A stretch of 64,000 nucleotides of DNA, taken from contig NZ_JABFNS010000020.1 of the NCBI RefSeq assembly GCF_013116825.1, forward strand, positions 1 through 64,000, given 5' to 3'. The stretch is from Myxococcus xanthus. Its GTDB lineage: Bacteria; Myxococcota; Myxococcia; Myxococcales; Myxococcaceae. Positions 45,832 through 58,076 of this stretch are shown here, one piece after another; within the stretch, counting starts at the first letter, position 1, and each line of letters starts with the position of its first letter. Below the pieces are notes generated by a model. It did no database searches. It saw nothing but the letters and a program-made list of their open reading frames with translations, and was not told the DNA's origin. The position numbers and the translations under genes are program-made.

Positions 45832-46865
45832 GCAGCAAGGGCGTCATCTCCGTACTGGTCATCGACGACTCGGCCCACAACCGGCGCACCCTCTCCACGA
45901 TGTTGGAGTCGGAGCCAGACGTGCGAGTGGTGGACCGCGCCGCGGATGGCGAAGAGGGGCTGAAGAAGGTCGTGGACCTGAAGCCCGACGTGGTGACGCT
46001 GGACCTGGAGATGCCGAAGCTCGGGGGGTACACGTTCCTCCGCCTGTTGATGCGCACGGCGCCCACGCCCGTCATCGTCATCTCCAGCTATTCGCACCGC
46101 TCGGATGTCTTCAAGGCGCTGGAGTTGGGGGCGTTCGACTTCATCGCCAAGCCGCAGCACGCGACGTTCGCGGCGATGGAGGCGCTTCGGGTGGAGCTGC
46201 TGGAGAAGGTCCGGGCGGCGCGGCACGTGCGCCCTGGCTACCGGCACGCGGCGCCAGGGGCTCGCGCCATGGCGGTTGCGGGCGAGCCGCCGCTGGTGGT
46301 GGCCGTGGGCGCCTCCACGGGGGGGCCCCCCGCGGTGCAGCGGGTGCTGGAGGGACTGGCCGCGGAGCCCACGCCGTGCGTGTTGGTCTGCCAGCACATG
46401 CCGCCGCAGTTCACCCGCGCCTTCGCGGACCGGTTGGACCGCATCGGTCCCTTCTCGGTGACGGAGGCCCGTGACGGGGACCTGATACAGCCCGGGCACG
46501 TGTACATCGCTCCAGGCGGGCGGCACATGGTGGTGGCAGAGCGGGGCTCCAAGTTGGAACTGCACACGCCGCCGCCCACGCCCGTGGACAAGTACGCGCC
46601 CAGCGTGGACCGCCTCTTCGTCAGCATGGCGCAGGTGCTCGGCGCCAAGGCCCTGGGGGTGGTGCTCACGGGCATGGGCGCCGACGGCGCAGAGGGCGCG
46701 CGCGCGGTGCAGCGCGCTGGCGGCGAGGTCTGGGCGCAGTCGGAGGAGACCTCGGTGGTGTTCGGCATGCCGGGGGAGGCCATCGCCACCGGGGCGGTGA
46801 AGCGGGTGATTCCACTGGGCGACATCGGCCCGGCGCTCGCGGCCCTGGCGCGGCGGCGGCGCTGA
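45828..46865 (+). CDS. cheB: CheB, receptor methylesterase/response regulator
   Basis: The 345 residues comprise a receiver (1-122; acceptor Asp in VTLDLEMPKLGG) and a methylesterase domain (about 153-340) with catalytic Ser in AVGASTGGPPAV, His in VCQHMPPQFT and Asp in LTGMGADGAEGA. Phosphorylation by CheA should activate demethylation or deamidation of receptors. It overlaps cheR by 4 bp. Confidence 0.96.
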   Translation: MSSKGVISVLVIDDSAHNRRTLSTMLESEPDVRVVDRAADGEEGLKKVVDLKPDVVTLDLEMPKLGGYTFLRLLMRTAPTPVIVISSYSHRSDVFKALELGAFDFIAKPQHATFAAMEALRVELLEKVRAARHVRPGYRHAAPGARAMAVAGEPPLVVAVGASTGGPPAVQRVLEGLAAEPTPCVLVCQHMPPQFTRAFADRLDRIGPFSVTEARDGDLIQPGHVYIAPGGRHMVVAERGSKLELHTPPPTPVDKYAPSVDRLFVSMAQVLGAKALGVVLTGMGADGAEGARAVQRAGGEVWAQSEETSVVFGMPGEAIATGAVKRVIPLGDIGPALAALARRRR

Positions 46866-46906
46866 AACTCCGGCCCCTGGCGCACGGGTGCTAACGTCCC
46901 CGGCCC

Positions 46907-47287
46907 ATGACGCAGCAGATCCGAGCCTTGGTGGTGGATGACTCGCAGGCCATGCGGCGCAGCATCATGTACGCGTTGCAGCGCCTGTCCGGCGTGGTGT
47001 GTACCGAGGCCCAGGACGGCGCCGAGGGCTTGAAGAAGCTGACGCAGGGTCGCTTCGACCTGGTGCTCACGGACATCAACATGCCGCTGATGGACGGGCT
47101 GAAGCTCATCAGCCACATCCGGCAGGCGACCGAGCACCGGAACGTCCCCATCATCGTCGTCACCACGGAGGGGGCGGCGGCGGACCGGGAGCGCGCGATG
47201 AAGCTGGGCGCGAGCGCGTACCTGGTGAAACCCGTGCAGGCGAAGGTCGTGCTGGATACCGTTCGGGACCTGCTGAAGCTGGATTGA
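46907..47287 (+). CDS. CheY-like response regulator (second of the cluster)
   Basis: The 126-residue receiver has VVDDSQAMRRS, phospho-acceptor Asp in LVLTDINMPLMDGLKL, TTEGAAADRERAM and Lys in YLVKPVQAKVV. It shares the ITDINMP-type core with the CheY at 38484, but the two differ elsewhere. One may be the output and the other a phosphate sink. TAACGT at 46892-46897 lies 9 bases before the ATG. Confidence 0.92.
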   Translation: MTQQIRALVVDDSQAMRRSIMYALQRLSGVVCTEAQDGAEGLKKLTQGRFDLVLTDINMPLMDGLKLISHIRQATEHRNVPIIVVTTEGAAADRERAMKLGASAYLVKPVQAKVVLDTVRDLLKLD

Positions 47288-47303
47288 AGGCGAGCGCGCA
47301 CGA

Positions 47304-48053
47304 ATGGATTCCGTCCTGCGGGTGGAGGGCCTGGAGAAGGCGTACGGCGAGGTGAAGGCCGTGCAGGGGCTCACCTTCGAGGTGGCGCCCGGCGAGGTGC
47401 TCGGGTTGGTGGGGCCCAACGGCGCGGGGAAGACGTCCACGCTGCGGTGCCTGGCGGGCATCCTGCCGCCCAGTTCAGGCCGCATCCTGGTCGCAGGATA
47501 TGACTTGTCGCGGACGCCGGTGGACGCGAAGCGCGCGCTGGCCTTCCTGCCGGATGAGCCGCGCTTCTTCGAGTACCTCACGGTGTGGGAGCACCTGAAC
47601 TTCACGGCGCGGCTCTACGGCGTGGAGGACTGGGAGGAGCGGGGCCGCGCGCTGCTGGAGGAGATGGAGCTGACGGGCAAGGAGAAGTCCCTGCCGGGCG
47701 AGCTGTCGCGAGGCATGAAGCAGAAGCTGTCCATCGCCTGTGGCTTCCTGCATTCGCCCAAGCTCATCCTCCTGGACGAGCCACTCACCGGCCTGGACCC
47801 CATCGGCATCCGGCGGATGAAGGCGTCGCTGCGGCGCCGGGCGGAGGAGGGCGCGGCCCTGGTGTTGTCCTCGCATCTGCTGCCGCTGGTGGAGGAGCTG
47901 TGCCACCGGCTGCTCGTCATCGCGGGCGGCAAGGCCATGGCGCTGGGCAGCCTGGAAGACATCCGCGCGCGGCTGAGTGGCGCGGAAGGGGAGCACGCCT
48001 CGCTGGAAGAGCTCTTCGTCCGAATCACCAGCGCGGGAACGCAGGCGCCGTGA
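47304..48053 (+). CDS. ABC transporter ATPase (exporter type)
   Basis: The 249-residue protein has Walker A GPNGAGKTSTLRCLAG at about 36-51, Q-loop FLPDEPRFFEYLTV, signature LSRGMKQKLSIACG, Walker B LILLDEPLTGLDPIG and switch His in VLSSHLLPLVEEL. It is of the CcmA/ABC-2 exporter type. It overlaps the permease gene (GTGA). The substrate is unknown. It follows the cheY gene by 16 bp but need not belong to the pathway. Confidence 0.92.
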   Translation: MDSVLRVEGLEKAYGEVKAVQGLTFEVAPGEVLGLVGPNGAGKTSTLRCLAGILPPSSGRILVAGYDLSRTPVDAKRALAFLPDEPRFFEYLTVWEHLNFTARLYGVEDWEERGRALLEEMELTGKEKSLPGELSRGMKQKLSIACGFLHSPKLILLDEPLTGLDPIGIRRMKASLRRRAEEGAALVLSSHLLPLVEELCHRLLVIAGGKAMALGSLEDIRARLSGAEGEHASLEELFVRITSAGTQAP

Positions 48054-49780
48054 GCTTCCCTCGCGCGGTGGCCTTCCTCTGGGCCGCGACCTGGCGCAAT
48101 CGCATCCGGCGGCAGTTGGAGCGGCTGCGCAAGCCGCGCTACCTCCTGGGCGCGCTGGTGGGCGCGGCGTATCTCTATTCCGTCTTCTTCCGGCGTTTGG
48201 ACTTCCGTGGCTCGGTGGGCACGGTGTCCGAAGGCGTACGGTTGTTCGCCGAGCTGTCGCTGATTGGCTCCGCGCTGGGGACATTGTTCGCCGCGTGGGC
48301 GCTGGGCCGGGACCGGCCGTCGCTGACGTTCTCGGAGACGGAGGTGGTGCAGCTCTTCCCCGCGCCCGTCCCTCGCAGGGCCCTGCTGCAATACAAGCTG
48401 GTGCGCGGGCTCCTGGGCACGTCGCTGGGCGCGCTGTTCGCCACGCTGTTCCTCGGGAGGACCATCAGCCCGCATCCCGTCCTCTTCTTCGTGGGCGCGT
48501 GTCTGGCCCTGGGCACGCTCTATCTGCACTCGACGGCGGCGTCCTTCGTGCGCACGCGGCTGTCGGCATGGGGCCTCTGGGGCCAGGTGGCCCGCTGGGG
48601 CGCGGTGGGGGGTGTCCTGGCGCTCGTGGCGCTGGCGGTGTTCACCTCGCTGCGAGAGCACCCGGTGCCGGAGGACCTGTCGTCAGGCCGCGCGCTTCGC
48701 GGGTGGTTGCAGGCACTGATGGCGTCTCCCGGCGTGGCGGCCGTGTTGTGGCCGGGCCGGCTGCTGGTGGCGCCAGCGCTGGCGCAGAGCGTGAGCGACT
48801 TCCTGTGGGCCCTGCCCCCGGCGTTGGCGCTGATGGCGGCGCACTACGGCTGGGTGCTCTGGGCCGAAGTTCCGTTCGAGGAGACGGCGGTGGTGCGCGC
48901 GGAGTCCCGCTCACGGGAGCGCATGCTGCGGGCCTCGGGGCGGATGACGCGGGTGGGCTCGCTCACGTTGAGCCGCCCTCCATTCCGGCTGCTGCCTCGA
49001 GGCCGGCCGGAGGTGGCGCTCATCTGGAAGAACCTGATTGCGCGCAAGCGGATGGGGGGCGGGTTCGCGGTGTTCCTCGCCTTCATCATCCTGGGCGGCG
49101 CCATCGCGGCGATGATGGGCGACACGCGTCTGTTCACGGACACGCGGCGGGTGCTCGGGCCGGTGGCGCTGGCGTTGTCGGTGATGCTGACGGTGGTGGG
49201 GCCGAGCGCGTTCCGCATGGACCTGCGGATGGACCTGCCCAAGTTGGACCTGCTGCGCGCCATGCCGCTGACAGGACGGCAGGTGGTGCGCGCGCAGTTG
49301 GCGGCATCCTCGCTGGCCCTGGCCACGTTTCAGCTCGCGTTGTTGGCGGTGGCGCTCGTCCTGGGGCCCGGCGTGGAGGCGTCGCGCCTGGGCGGGTGGT
49401 GGTGGCCAGGAGGGCTGGCGCTGGCGTTCCTGCTTCCGGCCGTGTCGCTGTCGGGCCTCTTCGTGCAGAACGCGGCGGTGGTCCTCTTTCCCTCGTGGGT
49501 GCCGGCGGACACAGGCGAGCGGGCGCGCGGCATCGAGGCGATGGGCCAGCGCCTGCTGGCTGTCGTGGGCACGCTGGTGGTGATGCTGGTGGGGTTGATT
49601 CCCGCGGGGCTGGTGGCGCTCGTGGTGGGCCTCCCTGTGTCGGCGCTGTTGGGCCCCTGGGCCCTGCCCGTGGCGGGCTTCGTCGCGGCGGGGGTGTTGG
49701 TGGGAGAGGTGTGGCTGGGCGTCATGGCGCTGGGCCGCGCCTTCGAGCGCCTGGATGTCTCCGAGGACCGGCCAGAGTAG
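48050..49780 (+). CDS. ABC exporter permease
   Basis: The 576-residue membrane protein from GTG 48050 has about 10-12 hydrophobic segments, starting at about residue 32, and an ABC-2-like layout in two halves. The centre (about 280-330) is a hydrophilic region with many Arg residues, followed by PEVALIWKNLIARKRMGGG. It has the shape of a membrane-spanning exporter permease for the ATPase directly upstream. The single long chain is about twice the length of common ABC-2 permeases. The substrate is not predictable. Confidence 0.8.
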   Translation: MSFPRAVAFLWAATWRNRIRRQLERLRKPRYLLGALVGAAYLYSVFFRRLDFRGSVGTVSEGVRLFAELSLIGSALGTLFAAWALGRDRPSLTFSETEVVQLFPAPVPRRALLQYKLVRGLLGTSLGALFATLFLGRTISPHPVLFFVGACLALGTLYLHSTAASFVRTRLSAWGLWGQVARWGAVGGVLALVALAVFTSLREHPVPEDLSSGRALRGWLQALMASPGVAAVLWPGRLLVAPALAQSVSDFLWALPPALALMAAHYGWVLWAEVPFEETAVVRAESRSRERMLRASGRMTRVGSLTLSRPPFRLLPRGRPEVALIWKNLIARKRMGGGFAVFLAFIILGGAIAAMMGDTRLFTDTRRVLGPVALALSVMLTVVGPSAFRMDLRMDLPKLDLLRAMPLTGRQVVRAQLAASSLALATFQLALLAVALVLGPGVEASRLGGWWWPGGLALAFLLPAVSLSGLFVQNAAVVLFPSWVPADTGERARGIEAMGQRLLAVVGTLVVMLVGLIPAGLVALVVGLPVSALLGPWALPVAGFVAAGVLVGEVWLGVMALGRAFERLDVSEDRPE

Positions 49781-49875
49781 GGCGTCCCGCGTTCGCTCCT
49801 GGACGTGCGCGTGCTTTGCGGTGGTGGGGCTCCCGGGCGCGGATTATCCGGGCCGTTTCCGGAGAGGAGACGCGC

Positions 49876-50766
49876 ATGAAGGTGGGATTCATTGGCCTGG
49901 GCAACATGGGACTGCCCATGGCGGCGAGCCTGGCGGCCGCGGGGCACGGGCTGACGGTGTGGAACCGCACCGAGTCCAAGGCCGCGCCGCTGAAGGAGAA
50001 GGGGGCGCGCGTCGCCCGCAGCCCCGCGGAGGCGGCTCGCGGCGCGGAGGTCGTCTTCAGCATGCTGGCGGACGATGCGGCAGTGACCTCCGCGGTGTTC
50101 GGCCAGGACGGCCTCCTGGCGGGGCTGGCGCCGGGCGCGGTGCACGTCTCGTCGAGCACGCTCTCCGTGGCGCTTTCCGAACGGTTGGCGGAGGCGCATG
50201 CGAGCGCCGGCCAGCGGTATCTCTCCGCGCCGGTGTTCGGCCGCCCTACCGCCGCGGCGTCGAAGCAACTGTGGGTGGTGGCCGCCGGTCCAAAGCAGGA
50301 CGTGGACCGCTGCAGCCCGCTGCTGGAGGCGCTGGGGCGCGGCCTCACCGTGCTGAGTGAAAGTGCCCCGGCGGCCAACGTCGTGAAGCTGTCGGGCAAC
50401 TTCCTCATCGCGTCGATGATGGAGGCGCTCGCCGAGTCCTTCGCCCTGACGCGCAAGTGTGGCATCGAGCCGAAGGTGTTCCTGGAGGTCTTCCAGTCCG
50501 TCTTCGCGCGCTCACCCATCTTCGAGGGGTACGCGCAGCTCATCGCCGAGGAGAAGTACAGCCCGGCGGGCTTCAAGATGCGGCTGGGCCTCAAGGACGT
50601 GGAGCTCGTCCTGGGCGCCGCGCGCACCGCCGAGGTGCCCATGCCCCTGGCCAGCCTCGTGAAGGACCAGTTCCTGGGAGGCGTCGCGCAGGGCCACGGC
50701 GATTGGGACTGGTCCGCGCTGGGGGCGCTCGTCGCCGAACGGGCCGGGCTGAAGCAGGGCGGTTGA
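49876..50766 (+). CDS. 3-hydroxyisobutyrate dehydrogenase-family NAD(P) oxidoreductase
   Basis: The 296-residue enzyme from ATG 49876 has the Rossmann motif GFIGLGNMGLPMA at about 4-16, the dinucleotide-specificity residues NRTESK, substrate motif VSSSTLSV, YLSAPVFGRPTAA and the catalytic Lys in AANVVKLSGNFLI (about residue 172). It belongs to the beta-hydroxyacid dehydrogenase family; glyoxylate/succinic semialdehyde reductase activity is the likeliest specific guess. It ends near a strong convergent hairpin. Confidence 0.9.
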   Translation: MKVGFIGLGNMGLPMAASLAAAGHGLTVWNRTESKAAPLKEKGARVARSPAEAARGAEVVFSMLADDAAVTSAVFGQDGLLAGLAPGAVHVSSSTLSVALSERLAEAHASAGQRYLSAPVFGRPTAAASKQLWVVAAGPKQDVDRCSPLLEALGRGLTVLSESAPAANVVKLSGNFLIASMMEALAESFALTRKCGIEPKVFLEVFQSVFARSPIFEGYAQLIAEEKYSPAGFKMRLGLKDVELVLGAARTAEVPMPLASLVKDQFLGGVAQGHGDWDWSALGALVAERAGLKQGG

Positions 50767-50774
50767 GCGCCCGC

Positions 50775-50811
50775 GCTCCAGGTGCACGCCTGACTGCCGT
50801 GCACCTGGAGC
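50775..50811. terminator. Bidirectional terminator hairpin
   Basis: GCTCCAGGTGCAC (50775-50787) pairs perfectly with GTGCACCTGGAGC (50799-50811) around an 11-base loop. It lies between the convergent dehydrogenase (plus) and SusD-like (minus) genes. No T-run is present. Confidence 0.8.
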
Positions 50812-50832
50812 TTCAGGGATTGCCAGCAGCGC

Positions 50833-52179
50833 CTACTGCCGCGCGTTCATCTCCGCCGCGGGGACGGGGAAGCGCTCGTGAGGCTCGAACTCCGGATCCA
50901 ACTCGCGGGGCAGCGTGTCGAGCCGCCCATAGCGCCGCAGGTCGATCCACCGGTGGCCGCCTTCGAACAGGAGCGAGTACCGCTTCTGCTTCAGCAGCTC
51001 GTCCAGGGCGTTCGTCTCATCGATGTCCAGGCGGGGGGACAGCCGGCCCGACGTGGTGCGGATGAAGTTGAGGTCGTCCGCGGCCGGCCCGAAGTTCCGC
51101 AGACCGATGTTGGCCTCCGCGCGCAGGAGGATGAGCTCCTCGTTGCGGATGATGCTCAGGGGCGTGCTGTTGGAGGTGTAGATGCGGAACTTCCAATCCG
51201 TCGCCAGCCGTCCTCCCGCCGCGGTCGCGGTCTTGTCGAGGCGTTGGAGCTTTCGGACGACGCGGTCATCCAAGGTGGTGCCATCCTCTTGGAATTCCGA
51301 GTCGGTGACGATCGACGGGTGCGTGTAGATATTGCGGTTGAAGAGGCCGTTGGCGGTGTCGCCCGGGTTCGTCCCGAAGGCGTGGTAGACGCCCAGGTCC
51401 AGCGACGCGGTCGCGTTGAGGAAGGACTCACCCAGGGCGGTGAGCGCCTCGGGATAAAGGCCCCGGTACACGGCCACCCGCGCGGCGAGCCCGCGGTTGA
51501 ACCGCCGGAAGGTCGCGGGCGTGTTGAATCCCGCGAAGCCCGGGCTGAGCTGAAAGGCGAAGGTGTCGCCCGCGTTCTCCATGTGGGCGGCGCCCTCGTC
51601 GAGCAGCAAGGCGATGCGTTCGAACACCTCTTCTTTGCTCGCGAAGGGCGCCAGCTCCCCAATGGGGAGGTTGACGTCGATGGGCGCCCCATGGGTGTCG
51701 CGCGTGTTGATGACGATGAGGAAGTCCAGGGCCTGCATCGTCTTCACGAAGCCGCGAATGCCCTCCTTCTCCGCATCGGACGTGTTGGGAACCTTGTCCA
51801 AGGCATCCAGCACGGAGTGGGCGTTGCGGATGTTCAGATAAGGTGAGGTCCAGTGATTGCCGCCGAACGCCGGGCCACCCGGGTCCAGGGTGGGACCCAG
51901 CAGTTCGTTGACGGCGCGCGGGTCCGCGGGGTCGAAGACATACGCCTCGCGGCCGATGATACCCAGTTGGGCCACGTAGCCGTTGACGGGCGCGACGGTG
52001 GCGCGATGACCCACGAGCAGACCCGTGGCCGCCGAGAGCACGGCCTGGCGTGAGGGGCGCTCACGGAAGTCGTCCATGCTGGGGTTGTTCAAGTCGGGGA
52101 CGTCCATGCTCCCGCAGCCGCTCAGGCCCAGGACGGTGCACAGCCCCACGAATGCCTTCTTGGTGAAGTGGATGTTCAT
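50833..52179 (-). CDS. SusD/RagB-like surface lipoprotein
   Basis: The 448-residue product has a lipoprotein signal with lipobox LSGC (Cys22), then DVPDLNNPS typical of SusD-family starts. The helical body contains TPR-like segments, and the C-terminus has ELLKQKRYSLLFEGGHRWIDLRRYGR, a hallmark of SusD/RagB proteins. In Bacteroidota these bind nutrients on the cell surface and pass them to a SusC TonB-dependent porin. The SusC partner lies 3 bp upstream, on the same strand. Such pairs are rarer in myxobacteria; no carbohydrate enzyme is nearby to suggest the nutrient. Confidence 0.92.
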   Translation of the reverse strand: MNIHFTKKAFVGLCTVLGLSGCGSMDVPDLNNPSMDDFRERPSRQAVLSAATGLLVGHRATVAPVNGYVAQLGIIGREAYVFDPADPRAVNELLGPTLDPGGPAFGGNHWTSPYLNIRNAHSVLDALDKVPNTSDAEKEGIRGFVKTMQALDFLIVINTRDTHGAPIDVNLPIGELAPFASKEEVFERIALLLDEGAAHMENAGDTFAFQLSPGFAGFNTPATFRRFNRGLAARVAVYRGLYPEALTALGESFLNATASLDLGVYHAFGTNPGDTANGLFNRNIYTHPSIVTDSEFQEDGTTLDDRVVRKLQRLDKTATAAGGRLATDWKFRIYTSNSTPLSIIRNEELILLRAEANIGLRNFGPAADDLNFIRTTSGRLSPRLDIDETNALDELLKQKRYSLLFEGGHRWIDLRRYGRLDTLPRELDPEFEPHERFPVPAAEMNARQ

Positions 52180-52182
52180 GGC

Positions 52183-55230
<3,048 letters not shown>

Positions 55231-55348
55231 TCGGTCCTCACTCGCTGCGGATGGACGGCTCCCCCCAAGGCAGGATGCCGGTGAAGCGAATCGTCACTGG
55301 GTCAACGATTGGCCGTCAACGGCATATCCTCACTTTTATTGTTAATCT

Positions 55349-55358
55349 TTGAATTCAA
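55349..55358. promoter_or_regulatory. Palindrome in the AT-rich island upstream of the susC-like gene
   Basis: TTGAATTCAA is a perfect 10-bp palindrome about 120 bp before the susC-like start, in the most AT-rich patch of the gap. It could be a regulator site. Short palindromes also occur by chance. Confidence 0.35.
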
Positions 55359-55522
55359 GTTGGCGGGAATGTTTGCCTGCTGCTGGAGCCCGCCGGGCTT
55401 GCGTCTGTCCTCAGGGGGGCGCTGCGCGACTCCGACCCGGGACGCGGCCAGGCCCCGGGGCCCCCCGTCAGCCGCTCCTGGTGCCGCCGTACGTTCGGGA
55501 CGGATTTCTCCGGGCGAGACTG

Positions 55523-55551
55523 TTGCCTGGGGCACGTCCCTCCTCTAAGAG
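55523..55551 (+). promoter_or_regulatory. Weak candidate promoter of leuS
   Basis: TTGCCT (55523-55528) and TAAGAG (55546-55551) are 17 bases apart. Transcription would begin at or next to the leuS ATG at 55557, implying a leaderless message. No ribosome site precedes that ATG. Confidence 0.35.
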
Positions 55552-55556
55552 ACTCG

Positions 55557-58064
55557 ATGGGTATGGTGATGAACGAGCGTTACGAGCCGCAGGCGATTGA
55601 AGGTAAGTGGCAGACCCGTTGGGACGACGCGGGCATCTTCCGGGCAGGCAGCCGCCCCGGTGCACCCAAGAAGTACGTGCTCGAGATGCTGCCGTACCCC
55701 AGCGGGAAGATGCACATGGGGCATGTCCGCAACTACCTGCTCGGGGACGTGTACGCACGTTACTTCCGGATGAAGGGCTTCGACGTGCTGCATCCCATGG
55801 GCTGGGATGCGCTCGGCCTGCCGGCCGAGAACGCGGCCATCAAGGATGGTGTGCACCCGGCGGTGCGCACGGCCGAGAACATCGCGTCCTTCAAGAAGGA
55901 AATCAAAAGCCTGGGCTACTGCTACGACTGGGAGCGCGAGGTCAACACCAGCGATCCCGAGTACTACCGCTGGAACCAGTGGTTCTTCATCCAGATGCTG
56001 GAGCGTGGGCTCGTCTATCGCCGCTTCAGCAAGGTGAACTGGTGTACCGGCTGCCACACCGTCATCGCCAACGAGCAGGTGAAGGACGGCGTCTGCGAGC
56101 GCTGCGACTCCCCCGTGGTGGACAAGGAGATGCCCGAGTGGGCGTTCCGCATCACCCGGTTCTCGCAGGAGCTGCTGGACGCGCTGGACACGCTCAAGGA
56201 GTGGCCCCACCGCATCACCGCCGCGCAGCGGAACTGGATTGGCCGTTCGGACGGTGCCGAGGCTGACTTCCGCGTGCAGGGGCACGACGCCGCGCTGCGC
56301 GTGTTCACCACCCGCATCGACACCATCTTCGGCTGCACCTACGTGGTGCTGGCGCCGGACCACAAGCTGGTGGCCCAGGTGACAACGCCGGAGCGCCGCG
56401 CGGAGGTGGACGCCTTCGCCAGGCGCATGGCCGCCCAGTCCAAGACGGAGCGCCTGGGCGAGGGCACGGAGAAGGAAGGCGTCTTTACGGGCGCCTACGC
56501 GGAGAATCCCTTCACCGGCCAGGCGGTCCCCATCTGGATCGCCAACTTCGTGCTGAGCGACTACGGCACCGGCGCGGTGATGAGCGTGCCCGCGCATGAC
56601 GAGCGCGACTTCGCCTTCGCGCGCAAGTACAGCCTGCCGGTGAAGGTCGTCATCCAGCCCGCGTCGGGTGACAAGCTCCCGCCGGGTGACAAGCTGGAGG
56701 CGGCCTATACGGAGTACGGCGTGCTGGAGGACTCCGGCGCCTACACGGGCCAGACGTCCGAGCAGGCGCGTCAGGCCATGGCCGCGTCGCTGGAGAAGGA
56801 CGGCAAGGGCAAGGCGACGGTGACGTACCGCCAGAAGGACTGGGGCTTCAGCCGCCAGCGCTACTGGGGCACGCCCATCCCCATCGTCTACTGCGAGAAG
56901 TGCGACCCGGAGCGCAACGGCATCCCGGTGCCGGTGGCACAATTGCCCGTGCGCCTGCCGGAGATCGACACCCAGGCGGTGCTCACCGGCAAGGGTGAGC
57001 CGCCGCTGGCGAAGGTGGCTTCGTGGGTGAACACCTCGTGTCCGAAGTGCGGCGGGCCTGCCCGGCGCGAGGCGGAGACGATGGACACCTTCGTTGACTC
57101 CTGCTGGTACTTCGCGCGCTACCTGTCCCCGCACTACGACGCCGCGCCGTTCGACCCGAAGGAGGCCCAGCGCTTCCTGCCCGTGGACATCTACGTGGGG
57201 GGGCCCGAGCACGCGGTGATGCACCTGCTCTATTTCCGCTTCTGGACGCGGGTGATGAAGCTGTTGGGCTTGAGCCCCGTGGACGAACCCGTCACGCGGC
57301 TCATCACCCAGGGCATCGTCAACGGTCCGGATGGCCGGAAGATGTCCAAGCGCTGGGGCAACGTGGTGGCGCCTGCCTCCATCGTCCAGAAGTACGGCGC
57401 GGACACGGCGCGGGCCTACGTGCTGTTCGCGGGCCCGCCGGAGCGGGACTTCGACTGGTCCGACGAGCAGGTGGAGGGCGTGTTCCGCTTCCTCAAGCGC
57501 GTCTGGGCGCTGGCCGCCACGCACCAGGCGGCGGCCGCGGGTGCCACCCATGACGGGCCCTACGAGGGCAAGTCGCTGGAGATCCGCCGCGCCGCCCACA
57601 AGACGCTGAAGCGGGTGGGGGAGGCCATCGAGCGCCTGTCCTTCAACACGGCCATCGCCGGCATCATGGAGGGCCTCAACGCGCTCCACGCACAGGGGAC
57701 GCCTGAGACGGCCGCGGAGAAGGCCGCCATGGCGGAGGCCGTGCGGTTGCTGGCGGCGGTGCTCACGCCGTTCGCGCCGCACATCGCGGACGAAATCGCG
57801 GAGGCCTACGGCAGCAAGGACTTCACCGTCGCGCAGGCCTGGCCGGAGTTCGATCCGGCGCTGGTGGTGGACGACGTCATCCCCTACGCCGTGCAGGTGA
57901 ACGGCAAGCTGCGCACGGAGATTCGCGTGGCGGCGGACGCGGCGGAGGCGGAGGTTCGCGCCGCGGCGGAAGCGGACGAAAAAGTCCAGGCGGCCCTGGC
58001 GGGGAAGACGCTGCGCAAGTTCGTCTTCGTCCCCAAGCGCCTCGTGAACTTCGTCGCGACCTGA
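55557..58064 (+). CDS. leuS: LeuS, leucyl-tRNA synthetase
   Basis: The 835-residue class I enzyme has the HIGH-type motif HMGH within PYPSGKMHMGHVRNYL at about 43-58, a zinc-like Cys pair region (CTGCHTV, CERCDS), the CP1 editing domain (about 225-430), ETMDTFVDSCWYFARY, and KMSKR in GRKMSKRWGNVV at about 593-604. It charges tRNA-Leu. ATG codons at 55557, 55563 and 55569 are all possible starts; none has a clear ribosome site. Confidence 0.96.
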   Translation: MGMVMNERYEPQAIEGKWQTRWDDAGIFRAGSRPGAPKKYVLEMLPYPSGKMHMGHVRNYLLGDVYARYFRMKGFDVLHPMGWDALGLPAENAAIKDGVHPAVRTAENIASFKKEIKSLGYCYDWEREVNTSDPEYYRWNQWFFIQMLERGLVYRRFSKVNWCTGCHTVIANEQVKDGVCERCDSPVVDKEMPEWAFRITRFSQELLDALDTLKEWPHRITAAQRNWIGRSDGAEADFRVQGHDAALRVFTTRIDTIFGCTYVVLAPDHKLVAQVTTPERRAEVDAFARRMAAQSKTERLGEGTEKEGVFTGAYAENPFTGQAVPIWIANFVLSDYGTGAVMSVPAHDERDFAFARKYSLPVKVVIQPASGDKLPPGDKLEAAYTEYGVLEDSGAYTGQTSEQARQAMAASLEKDGKGKATVTYRQKDWGFSRQRYWGTPIPIVYCEKCDPERNGIPVPVAQLPVRLPEIDTQAVLTGKGEPPLAKVASWVNTSCPKCGGPARREAETMDTFVDSCWYFARYLSPHYDAAPFDPKEAQRFLPVDIYVGGPEHAVMHLLYFRFWTRVMKLLGLSPVDEPVTRLITQGIVNGPDGRKMSKRWGNVVAPASIVQKYGADTARAYVLFAGPPERDFDWSDEQVEGVFRFLKRVWALAATHQAAAAGATHDGPYEGKSLEIRRAAHKTLKRVGEAIERLSFNTAIAGIMEGLNALHAQGTPETAAEKAAMAEAVRLLAAVLTPFAPHIADEIAEAYGSKDFTVAQAWPEFDPALVVDDVIPYAVQVNGKLRTEIRVAADAAEAEVRAAAEADEKVQAALAGKTLRKFVFVPKRLVNFVAT

Positions 58065-58076
58065 GCGGGGACACCG

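Larger units (their letters stand above)
55231..55556. other. 326-bp divergent control region between susC-like and leuS genes
   Basis: It contains an AT-rich island (about 55325-55375) that stands out, a 10-bp palindrome TTGAATTCAA at 55349-55358, and GTCAAC direct repeats at 55301-55306 and 55315-55320, 14 bases apart. These are best candidates for susC control sites. The leuS-proximal half is GC-rich with a weak promoter-like pair at 55523-55551. No gene was found. Confidence 0.6.
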
